Shown in pieces: positions 23,167 to 35,117 of a DNA stretch of 64,000 bases. This stretch comes from Lycium barbarum (Eukaryota; Streptophyta; Magnoliopsida; Solanales; Solanaceae): NCBI RefSeq assembly GCF_019175385.1, contig NC_083337.1, forward strand, positions 50,010,938 to 50,074,937, given 5' to 3'. The notes below the pieces were generated by a model. It was not told where the DNA came from, did not search any database, and saw only the letters and a list, made by a program, of their open reading frames with translations. Each line of letters opens with the position of its first letter. Position 1 is the stretch's first letter. The position numbers and the translations under genes were made by a program.

Positions 23167-25289
23167 TTATGATAAATTCACCATTAAAGGATGGTTTCAT
23201 CCATTGAAAAGGGTAGAAGTAAGTGGGTCTTCTTCCCCAAATTGTTGTTCTTGTTTAAATACATAGTTTGTTGCTTACTTAGCATCATATTGTTAGACTT
23301 TGATCGTTATGAGGCGCTTCGGAAATAGAAGACTCATGTGGAGTAGTTCGTGGCTCCTGTTCTGCATTCGAGGTAGGTTACGACTTACTTTAGTTAGACT
23401 TTGATTAGCGAAACGTATGCATCGTGTAGAATTGATGGGAGAAATCATGATTAGGTCTTCGGACATGGTGTTTTGGTTAGCTAGGTTGGTATGACTTCTG
23501 ATTTTGTGGGCTCGTTGCCATTACTTTATGTACTGAAATACGAGGTGTGGTTGTATTCATACTGTGGCGATTCGAGATGGATTTCTATTAGGTTGATTGT
23601 TGTTGATGGTGGCTCATTGCCCTATTATTGTGATTAGACTTATTACCTAAATTGTCATGTTGTACTCAATTCTCTCTTATTGTGACACATATCATCGGAG
23701 AAAGGAAGGATACTGAGTTTAGACCTGAATTGTGAGTTAAATATTTATGATAATAAGTAGATGAACACTTGATGTATGATTTACTGTTGATGAAAATATA
23801 TAGAAAAATGGAGCATCTTGGTGATACAAGACTTAGTTGTGAGGCGTACTTGTTGTATGTGGAAGTAAAGAGGGACATAGACTCTTATGTTGGTTGAGAC
23901 GAGTTGTATGCTTCATTTCATGGTTGAGTTGATATAAGTCTTGCTATGACTTGTGGCTTTGTGACTTGTACCTTTATCGTTAGTTTATTTGCATTGATTT
24001 ACCATGTGTACACTCATTTATGCATTTATACACTCATATATGATGGAAATGGTCTGGTAACGATTCATGAAAGACTTGTGGCATGATGCCTTGTGTTTGA
24101 CATTGATATTGCTAATTGTTCATAGTCCATACGTACTAATGAACTGGAATACGTGGAGACATACATTGTGATGTGAAATTAGTGAAGAAGTTAATATAAT
24201 CTTCTTGTTGAACTTGTGATACTATTTGCTGCTAGTTGTGAGCTCGTGGTCTGAGGTTCGTTCCGGAAATGAGTGGTACATGATGTGGATCCGCGTCTGA
24301 GGTTCTTTTCGGAGCGGAGGATTTATGGCTCGGGTCCGATGAGTATCTAGAATGAGTGGTACATGGACACCATGGGTCCCCTGCAGGTCTTGACTTCTGG
24401 GCAATGACACCAGTGAGCATGTGTGTACGGTGTGTATTTGGCCAGTGCATTGCATGCATTTCATCATATTTTGCATTGTACATCATTACATTTTATTCTG
24501 CATTATGATCTGCTCATTTGGTTCTGATTTTGGTATGGATGTTGAATGCCTATTGTGATATAAATATGATCATTGACTGAGTTAAATTGTGGATTAGTGA
24601 CTCTACCTAGGGTCGGAACTTGGACTTGTGATTATCAGGTGAGATTTTTGAGACTTGACAGACTTATGGTTTAGAAGCTTCATCTTAGGTTGTGACTCTG
24701 TTATGAGATGTTCTGTGACATGGACTTGAGTATTAAGTGCCTATCTATTTATTCTATTGATTTTATACTTATATGCGTGAACAAATCTTAGTCGGCCTAT
24801 GATGCTCATCGGTGCATAGTGTTTGTACTGATACTACCTTGCTGTACCCTTTTTTAGTGCAGATTGTGTTCCAGAGATTTCATCCAGACCACATCTCTAG
24901 CTTGAAGCTAGTTAGCTTGATCGGATCTGAAGGTGAGCGTTTATCCATGCCATGCCACGTGAAGATAGCTCTTTCCAGATGTCTGCTTCATTACAGACAT
25001 TATTTTTTATTATATTTGAGAATACTTCATTCTTTAGACATTATTGGTTAGAGTCCTTGTACGATGACTTTCAGATTTTGGGCGTGTAATGGTTAGACTT
25101 CCGCAGTTATGTTGTCTATTAATTATGAGTTGTTTTATTTATTTATTCATTCACATTGACTGTTAATAAATGATTAAAGAAGTTGAAATTGGTTAATGAT
25201 TAATGGGTTAACGGGTAAGGGTTCGCCTACTAGTGATAATAAGGTAGGTGCCCGCACGACCGGTAATTAGGGTCGTGACATAGACATAG

Positions 25290-25375
25290 TGTAACCAGCA
25301 GCCAAACAGAAATAGTAGGCATAGTGTAAATGGACGCAAAAACCAAAATACATGGTCATGAATGAACGAACAACT

Positions 25376-25423
<48 letters not shown>

Positions 25424-28400
25424 AATAGAAGCAAACAAACATGATTTAGATAAGAGGCCAACTAAGAACACTTGGACAGAGCATGGACAGGGTCAAGCTA
25501 TAGGTATGTAAACATGGTTTAGATAGAAGTTAACTGTAGGTCTTAATGCTAATGGGAGAGCACAGGGCAATTTACATAATGGCAATCAGCAGAGGAGGCA
25601 TATAGAGACTTCATACACAACTGAGCAGATTTATATGCACACTGAATTAGGTCATTCATTTAATTCACAAAGGGACATGTGCAGGACCATAGTGTGGTGT
25701 AATAAAACCAGTTGGGATCTAAACAACCATGGTGCAATTGAGTATACAAAACTAGGCCTCTTTGAGTCTAATTAACTGTTGCAAGACACAGTGATATTCA
25801 GAAGAAAAAAACAACAACTAGTGATGCTAGCAAGACAAGATGTATGTCATTCTAAGCACACCTAAGTGACACAGAGTGGTTCCGGCATTTTTTGGATTGA
25901 GTTTTAGCATGAGTCAATTTGTCATTAACAGGTTCATTAAGTCATCTTAACTTTACAGAAACATCACAAGCTAGTTTGAACATTCAGCAGGTCATCTCAC
26001 ACTATATACTCTACCTAACCAAATCATAGGGGTTCATATAAAACAATCAATCAAGTAGTGGCAACTAAACACATGGGCAAAGTATTAAAGCTCAGACCAA
26101 GACTCAAATGGTTCAAGAGGGAACATAATAGGTAGACTTTCACTTCAACCTTGCACTAGTTCATTCCAGATAAAACTATGCAGGAATTTTATGATTAAAG
26201 CATAAATTCAGTTTAGCAGCTTGACTCACATTCTTTTATAGATCTTAGGCATGGGAAAATCACATATATTAACTAGGACCAGTGTCAACTCTCATTTTAA
26301 CATTTTAATGCACTCAAGATCGTTAAACAGGATTCAAAGACTTTTCATGTAAACAAGTAATCAAATAGACTTGGATTAATAGTGATCTTCTACACACTTA
26401 ATCTAATCAACCTTTAAGACTTTTGGCATAATTAGATTCTAAGACAAAGTCTCAATCAATGTTAAAACAGGTCCTAAAATGCAATGTGCAGATGCAAAGG
26501 CAGCAGGATACTCATGTTCACAAATAGGCTATATGGTAAACGTTTAGGTTCTACTCAAGTTCCAATGACCTAGCCCCTTTGAAAGATTGATTTAGATCAC
26601 TTAAGAGCTTGCTTCCTAGACAGATTCTTCCTAATGACAGATAGTGTGTACACAAGGTTCAAACTAACCTAGGTGATTCCATCTTCCTTTCCCTTTACTT
26701 AGTCCCATTTTAATATTAAAGAAGATCAATCCTGTAAATAAATATATCCACCTAATCCATTATTAACAACTACTGATCTATTGTTAGTCCTTACTCTTCA
26801 TCTCTAACAACCTCCTAATTGACTCGGACCCCTTTTCCTTGCTTCACTGATAACAAATAGAGATCAGGGGATATTCATAATGCAATACATGTCCCATAGA
26901 TCCTTGAGGTATGCCTTGACACCTTTTATTTGAGGGAAAGGCATTATGAACCAAGTTTGATCTTGGTTCTTCCCAATCCTACCTCAAGGTACCTTTAAAA
27001 GACCTCCTCAAGGTCCAGGTGACTTAAGTCATCCATATTCATTCCCTGATCCCCTTTCCTTTCAATTAACCAAATTATATGCCACTAAGTGACCCTACTG
27101 ACTTCTACAGTTAATCTAGTCTTAAGTATCATAGCCAAATCAAGGTCTCAAGCTTCACTCACTCCTAACTGGATATTATTGATCTAAGAGTTTCCTTTTT
27201 AAGGCTAGTCACCCTCAACTTCTTGGGTAAAACAAAACAAGGCAAACCTCTGAACGGAACAAGGGATACTCTCATGTATTAACTACATCATACTTATCTT
27301 TCAACTTAATTAATTAACATTTAACACCCTTCCTTTAACCATGCTCATTATCAAAACAAGAAACCATCACACATTATGATTCTACCACATTGTTCAGTAT
27401 ACAAACAGACTACAGGAACAATGATCAGACCTCTCATTTATGCAACAATTCAGTACCATTAGACATCAAGAACAAACAACACATTTCATGGGTAGATTCT
27501 CAGACTTCATGTGTGTTCAAATAAGGATATAAGCTTAAGATATCACAGCATGGCAACTCAAAGGAAAGAAACAACACAAGCCAAATAGATGGGGGCTGCA
27601 AGCATGCCCCAGAATCTAGAACAAGGGTCATACAACTAACACTTAGAGATCTTTATGAGTTTTCAGACAATTCAAGCATGTCAGGAGGGTAATTGATCAA
27701 GCAGTGTTCTCATAGTGTGCCATACTGATACTTGGAACTCAATAATCTCATTAACAAGTCCTATTATTCAAAACTAGTGTTTAAACAGTCGTGTAAAGAC
27801 CTTTGTACCCTCTGAATAGTCAAAGAAGCCATTATATTCTACTAACTGAACCTAATTAACCCCATCAAAACCTTGAACTAATCACTTAGGTTATTGCAGC
27901 TTTCTAGTAGTCTTATGAGAGCTTACAAATTTGACATTAATCTAAAACAAAAGGTCATTAAAGTTATTAATGTTAACCCTACAACCCCATTTTGTTGTGC
28001 TTAACGGAAGATACAGTCAAACGGGGATCTAACCCTTCTAACAAACACATCTCAGCTTACCCTTTTTATCAGTGGAATGACATTAGTTACACTATTCAGA
28101 CAACACATATTCAATTCATTGTTGATCAAACAAGCATAATTCATAATAATTGGATTTAAACATTCAATTAATGAGGAAAAGAGGGCAGTTTCTTGCTTAA
28201 ACTCTTCATGAACCTCAAACGCCATTAATCATATCTGGATAAACTAATAGAAATAATAGGATGATATTACATAGCATAATAACAAAGAAAAAAAAAACAA
28301 CAAGATTAAGGAGTTACCTTTTTAAAGTGCAGCTGTGTACAAGAATGAATTTGAAGGCTCTTTGTGCGTTAAATCCCACATTCAGCCACACCAGACAAAA

Positions 28401-30023
28401 ATAACCAAGAAAACAAGTTTTAGAACTAAGGAAACTCCAACTTTTTACGTTAAATTTAAAAAAAATTATACTTTGAAGCTTAAACTCAAAGTTCTAGCCT
28501 CTAAGGTTGTTTCCCTTCTGAAATAGTGCCCCAAAATTCATTCAAAGGACTAAGATACCGATGTGGGACAACCATGATTTTTCAGAAACAAACCTTCAAT
28601 ACACGAAATCAGCAATCAGGATCTAAAGGCAACAAATGTATATGGTCAGATCTGACCCATTTTAGGTTGATTCGAGCCAAACCTTTGTGAACCAATGAAA
28701 ACGAATTCGTACGATCATACTATATCAACAAAACACAGAAAAATCGCATTGTTTGAACTGAAAATTAAAGTAAAAGCAAAAAGTAAGAGGATTAATACAA
28801 TGTTTGGGTAAGGTCGAGTAAAAACGAAGTTGAACATTAATTATTGTATGAAAATAGTCATGCAAAAGCTGATGTAGGCCTGTGAACCCTGAATAATTGC
28901 CATTTTTGGCATGGAGAGAGAAGAAATTCGAGGCGGCGCCCTAGGGTTTGCGTGGAAGAGGAAAGAGCAGAGGAGTGATAAAGGGAGGGAGTGTTTGGTA
29001 TGCGTAAAAAAATGAAAATTGAAGAGAAAGTGGGGATTTTCCCCTCTTATCACTGACTTGGGCCGGGCCAGTCCGATATTGGACGTGGCTCGATCCAAAT
29101 GTAAAGGAAAAAAAGGGGGGGGGGGGGGGGGTGGTCATATACGTATATAGTGTACGTATATCTAGTGTATGTACGCGTGTAAAGGGTAAAGCGGGCAACT
29201 TAATAAATGGGTAAAACTAAAAAAACCGATTGTTGACCCTAATATTCTAATTAGTCAATTTAGGATGTAATCAACCTATTAATTAAATTAAAATGCGGCT
29301 AATCCTGTAAATGGGTTTACTTTTCAAATATGGCCTTAACTGGTTTTAAATTTTAATTGATTGTTGCCATTATGGCCATTTTGAGCTTAATTAGTCAATT
29401 AAAGTTCAATTACATTAATGACCTTAATTAATTTGAGCCAAATGAATTTGTCCATTTCAATTAAGGCCATAAAAAGGCAAATTTTGCAAAATTGACCCCA
29501 ATTGCTTTAACCATGAATTGGTTATCTCCATTGTGCCCATAATGTAAATGATTGAAACCAATTTTGCAATAATGCTCCCCTAATTCATTAACTAGCCTAA
29601 TTAAAACAGTTATAGACAATTATGAATAATTTTAACAAATTATACAATCACACAAAATTAAAGATTAAGGGTTAAAATGGTCAATTATTTTAATTACTCA
29701 AACTCCTTGGATTAAAGGGAATAATGTATTTACTAATTTGATTTTAAACAAATTAAACAATTAAATAAATGATTATTTTAAAATTGCTTTTCTTTGGTTA
29801 ATTTTAACAAATATCTCATAAATGTCACAAAATGTACCAATTAATTCCTAAATGACTTATAGTATTATAGCAATTATTTTTATCAATTTAAAGGAGTAAA
29901 AATATTGACCGGAGCAATTTTATAAAATTATTTTGACCTCTAAAATGCATGATTCATCTTGCTTGTCATCAAGGACTCTTGAGTAATTAAAATGAATTAC
30001 TAGAGGTCAAAAATTAGGTGACA
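25290..30023 (-). mobile_element. Probable reverse-oriented LTR of a different, large element
   Basis: No coding frame is supported in these 4.7 kb. On the minus strand the region would begin TGTCACCTAATTTTTGACC and end GGCTGCTGGTTACA, with TG...CA ends and a 4-bp ATAG on both sides (25286-25289, 30024-30027). A pyrimidine-rich leader-like stretch with an AACCCTAGGG block lies around 28925-29040 on the minus strand. This resembles the very long LTRs of TAT/Ogre elements, but the duplication is one base short of the usual five and no primer site is visible. It holds (AT)n at 25379-25419 and a 17-bp G run at 29115-29131. Confidence 0.35.
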
Positions 30024-30027
30024 ATAG

Positions 30028-32254
30028 TGTGAATAATGTATTACCTGCAGGGCGCTATACGTTTTATGTCTTGAAAGCCATATATATTGTGTTAATTAAA
30101 CTGAAAAGAAGGTAGCTTCAACAGAATGAATTACTAATATAAGCTTTTAGGCGCATGTACATTTTAAGTTGTACATTTACACAAACTATTTAGTAGAATC
30201 ATTGGAACTAGTGATGAAAGGAAATTAGACCATTTCATATACTTGGGGCTGATGTGAGCGACCGAGGAGTTCGACGAACTTGATTAAATGAAAGGATGAA
30301 CTCTATAGAGAGCGACCTTATTCACTTTTTAATCAATAGCCAGATTGATTCGATGTAAGAATAAGTGGGTTGTTTAATGTCAAATCCTTGAACTAATGGA
30401 ATAACATCAAACAAGTACAAGTTTTACATTCATAATCTTTGATCGATCTCCTTATCTATTTGTGAATTTTTACTATTGTATAACTAGTTATATCGCTACA
30501 TAACTTAGCTATGATAATGACTGATATAGATGCCTAATATCTTAATATAAAAGTTTTCTTAGTTTGCTTAGGAACTTTGCTCTGCTATTTTTGCTACTTG
30601 TGACAAACAAAGCAGTTGTTACATTCTTTGGTGTTCTTCCTTTTACCATCACTAGAACTACTTTGTGAATTTTTCTTCATTTGTGATTTATAATTTTCTT
30701 AGCCGAAAAAGGCTACATGCGCAAAATGTTATCTTAAAAGGATTCCGATGAGAAAACTTAGCAAGTAACGATTTAAATTTTTGATTGTGACTTTGTGAGA
30801 AACTTCCTTTCAGGGTCGTTTAATCCGAAAATGCAGCAAATGTTATATGTCATTATTTTCGGTGTACTAACTCTCTTTTATCTTCTGTGATCTCTCTCTC
30901 AACTCTGTTATATTAACCACAAGATTGATGTTTTATTTGTAAAATTTATTGATTAATTTGGTTTTAAGAATGCCAATTATTGTCCATCTCTTTTGCAGAG
31001 TAATGTGCTCTGAAGGTGCCATTATGTAACCTGAATCGACTTCTAACTCCGGAAATCAAACTTGAGTTGATTATAAGGTACAGGGGAAGTTAATTCTTAG
31101 AGTGTTTCTCTTATCTTTAAAAGGCTGGAGAGATCTCTCACGCAGGTTTTTTTTTTTTTTTTTTTTTTACCTAAAATGCACTTTTTATTCTAATTTTCTT
31201 CAGATACTTGATAATATTATGTAATATATATCAGACTTTCTCTCTATTTAGCACCAAAGTCATTTTAATGATTAGACAAGATATTTTTCTTGGATTCTTT
31301 CTATAATTCACAAGTTCTAATATCTTTCTCAAGGAGTTTAGATGGAAGATAAAGAGGAAGCTCATTATAATGCATGCAAGTAAATGATCGATCTTTCACG
31401 TGAAGGCTAAGTCTATCTCATGGAAGATGAGAATATTTACTTCTCTTTATGGGCTAATCAAATAATAGTACTATTTTGAAGATGCTCGACATGTCAAAGT
31501 TGCTTTTGATTTCACATTTGTATGTTACAATATTCGAGACAAAATGAAAATCTAAAATTAAAAAGGGGGGGGGGGGGGGGGAATGGGGGTGTACACAGTT
31601 AGCTTGATTAAGGCATTTTTAATATTCTAACAAGAATTCTAGTGAATGCTTTATTGTAAATGCAAAAATAATTATTCAATGACAAAATGTTTAGAGAATG
31701 CTATGCAGTTGGAGAACGATTGTTGGAACTCCTCTGTGTGGAAAAAGCTATGAAATTTTCTTTTGCGGTTTATTTCCTATATTGTTTTACTATTAACTTA
31801 TTTATAATTGGTGAATATAAATCTGTTTGAGCCTTTAACACTTATATTATATGAATTTTATGTTAATCAAATCTTCCCATGAGTTAAAATATCTCAGAGC
31901 TGACATGTTATATTATCTCTTTTTCATCAAAGGTTGAATGTAGAAGATTGGAAAGATATACATCTTGATTGTTTGTTGTTCAAGAATTCTTATTTAGGCA
32001 GTTCATACCATCCATAAATAGTGTTTTGATCTAAGATTTCAATTCTTTCGTGTTTCAGCAGTAATATATTCAGTTGAAAAAAGAAAAGAAAAAAGGAATG
32101 CTTAAGCTGATTCCAAGATGTATGATTGAATTAAAGTGATTTGCACTTTATGTACCCATAGGTACTATATTGGATTTGAATCAAATTTCGGATCAATCAA
32201 TATTGAGTGACTGCCTCCATTATGTTGTTGCTAGCTAATACCACTATTTTTTGT
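30028..32254. other. AT-rich DNA without a supported gene
   Basis: No frame above 60 codons, no LTR ends, and no conserved LTR modules. A T run (31147-31168) and a G run (31565-31581) are the only simple repeats. This is the longest stretch in the window that does not read as one of the LTR families, and it might be older host intergenic DNA. Confidence 0.5.
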
Positions 32255-32465
32255 TTGGATCTATCAAACCAGATTATAGAGCAAGATTTTCTAAGTAATA
32301 GTCAATAAATTTGAATTCATTTATCAACAGATTTTTTTTCTTCCATTTGAATTGATTTCAATAATCCTTTTAGTTGCTTTAATAGGTGCAATTGTTGTAG
32401 CTCGTCAATAACAAATTTCTATTAAAACTTGGAATTCAAATAGAATTGAAGGAAAATGAAGGTGA
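32255..32465 (+). pseudogene. ndhG: Nuclear plastid DNA fragment: 3' end of ndhG
   Basis: The last 23 codons, ending TAA at 32409-32411, read [11 protein letters not shown], then an Ala/Gly/Val-rich stretch, then Val-Ala-Arg-Gln. That is the C-terminus of plastid NAD(P)H dehydrogenase subunit NdhG, a membrane subunit of the thylakoid NDH complex. Upstream, 32264-32340 matches the preceding part of the gene but has TAA at 32306-32308, TGA at 32312-32314 and one extra T in the T run at 32331-32339. The text after the stop probably continues into the ndhG-ndhE spacer to about 32465. It is a decayed NUPT with no function. The upstream edge is approximate. Confidence 0.8.
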
Positions 32466-35117
32466 TAAGTCATAACATAATTCTATATACATCTTGAAGT
32501 GTAACAATTATGCTTATGCATTTGTGTCATAACAACAATAACATTATTCAGAAGAAAGTAAAAAAATAAACCAGAGAACCATGAAATTCCCACATATCTG
32601 GCAGCTACCTGTTCTCCTTTGTCATTTACTTTATCATGTATTACTTGCCTCTTTGCCACCTATAATCTTCGATTGCTTGTGAAAGAACCTGAATTGTGTG
32701 TTACCCAGTTGTTAAAGGTTGAACTTGAACTTAGCAAAACACTCATTGAAGTTTGATGTAACAATCCGTTTAGTTGTTATAGTCTTTTCGGTACTTTTGA
32801 CCCTTTCTCAAGCTTGTTTAGCTCACATTTAACCCGAGGGGACCGTTGACACGCTTTTTGAGGTCTTTGGATATGATTTGGGTGACTTTGTAGGAAATTT
32901 GGGCTTAAAGCGAAAAAGAGTTTACTCCAAGTTGACTTTTGGGTAAATGGACCTTTTTCGAGAATCCTTCGATTTCAAGAGGTCCAGATGGTCCTTCAAA
33001 ACTTCTGTGTAAATTCAGTTCGGTTCCCAATGCACTCGGGTGCATTTGGGACTTGAGTTGGGAAATTAGTTTTGAGGTATCGGGGGTTGACTCGGTCAAC
33101 GAGACCTCCGTTGGAAATTCCGAGGCCACGAGTGCGTTCGTAGCATGTTTTTATGCATGTATGCATATATGGTATGTGAACAGATGGTCTCGGGTGATAG
33201 TCGAAATTTCGGGTGGAATTAGTGAAAACTTGGGAGTTTCTGGTGTTTGGTGCTCGCTATGGCGGCACCAGGACCTTGACAGCGGTACCGCTTTAGCGGT
33301 TACCCTACTACTATAGTGGCTTGTGTATTTTGGGAAGGACCGTAGAAGAGTTCAAGGGAGCGCGGAAGCGGAGCAGCTGAAGCGCTGAAGGGGGCGCGGA
33401 AGTGGGTGACAGGCAGTTAGATTCATTAAATGTGTGCTAAAATACCTAAGTCCTTCATTCAATACCACTCTGACTTTAGAGCTTTTTGGGAGCATTTAAG
33501 ACTGTTCTTCATAGAAAATCATTGTGGTAAGTTCTTTCACCTTCCTTTCCATTCCTTGTGTTACACCTTGGAAAATTTCGTGCTACCTAGGTCGTAGCCA
33601 GCTTAGTATGGGCCTGAGGAAGAGCAAAGTTATGTGAGGATTAAGGAGAAAGGTTATATTATAAGAGTGTAATAATGGCATACATATGACATTTGGAGAC
33701 TATATGAGTTGAATTGGTTCATGTCACTTATCGAAAAGCCCTCGTTGCTGTAAGCTAAGTGGGGCCCACACATCGGAGTTTGAAAAAGGACATATGAAGA
33801 GATATATGAGTAGTACATGGAACGTTGAGCAAGTCCTAAGAAGGACCCATAAGCCAAATATGGGCATAAGCCATCCAAAAGGGTGATTTAAGGGAACATT
33901 TTCGGATGATCTGATTTGGAGGGGCCAAAAAGCTATTATAAGTTTGGAATTTGGAAAAACACCAAGAATGAAAGTTGTAGATAATTGAAAGGGATTTCCA
34001 ACCATAGGTTGTGGGACCTCACAGCATATCGGGATCAAACGTTATGTCCATTCTACGACAGACTGTCTGAGCAGAAAAGTTCTACGGACCATTTGATGGC
34101 CCGTAGAAATTTTGACGAACCTTAAAATAATTATACGGTTCGTAAAATTGACAAAGACCAGCGTAAAACGGTCACAGAAACCCATATTTGACTGGGCAGT
34201 TTTACGGGCCATTTTGACGGCCCGTAGAAATTTTTACGGCCCGTAAAAACTGGCGTAGAATTGCCGATGGGTCAGATTTTTAGCTTTTAATAAGAGACCC
34301 AAGTCCTTTTTTTTTCATTCCCATTTATCCTCCACGACTCAAGAGTTCTCTAGAGCCTTCCAAACACTTCATATGCAAGAATCCAAGTGAAACTAAAGAT
34401 CCACTTCATCAAACCCACAAAATTAAGTGTAAGAAGCACATCAAGGTTCATCCAAGCTAAGAAATTTCAAAGGAAAGGAGTTAGGGTTTTTGGTATAGAA
34501 GAGTATTGCGACTCAAGGCTTGTTCCTACCACATCTAAGGTAAGTTTTATGACTTTCTCATGATGATTGAAGTATTTATACGTTGAAACACTTGGATAAT
34601 AGAAGAGTATAGTAAATGGGTCATAAAATGTGAATAGTGTCATAGTTGAATGATAGTTGGATTGAATTATGAATGTTGATGAGTTGGGAGTATAACTATG
34701 TTATAAATGACGTGTAGACCATGAAATAGGCATGATATATGAGAAAATGTGATGGTGAGCTAAGACCCATAAATGTGGAGAAATTGGAGAAAAATGGTGG
34801 ACTGTGATAAATGTAGATAAATGACGATTGTGGCTACGATATTGTGAATGTTGTTATGAACGTTTGGAAGTTGATATAGAACATGGGAAAAGTTGCATAA
34901 ACAAAGGAAATTCTGCCCAATTTTCCCTAGAAATAGTAACACGTTCTTATAGCCGATTAACTAATGTCAATGCGACTTCTCTTGAAGGTAGAAACGTGGG
35001 CATTAAAGGAGAACAAGCAAGCGACATATTAGTAAACGACAAAGGTATGCAAGGCTAGTCCCTTCTTTCTAAGGCATGAATCTCATGATATGATATTCCT
35101 CCTTTCTTCATGATTTT

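Larger units (their letters stand above)
12644..25280 (+). mobile_element. Solo LTR, TGTAACGACCCG family, TSD TAGAC, split by a full element
   Basis: It begins TGTAACGACCCGTTTGGTC and ends AGGGTCGTGACA, with exact TAGAC at 12639-12643 and 25281-25285. The LTR text is interrupted at 13327 by the complete element 13328-23166 and resumes after the TTATG duplication at 23172. Without the insert it is about 2.8 kb. A relative starts at 32757 (TGTAACAATCCGTTTAG), and the two share the GGTAGGTTACG block (near 23370 and 40924). It has no coding content of its own. Confidence 0.88.

Noticed and set aside
29115..29131. G or C runs (also 31565-31581, 50101-50110, 50308-50325) as quadruplex or tract signals
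   Set aside because: Single homopolymer runs of uncertain length, often unreliable in assemblies; no structured G-tract spacing.
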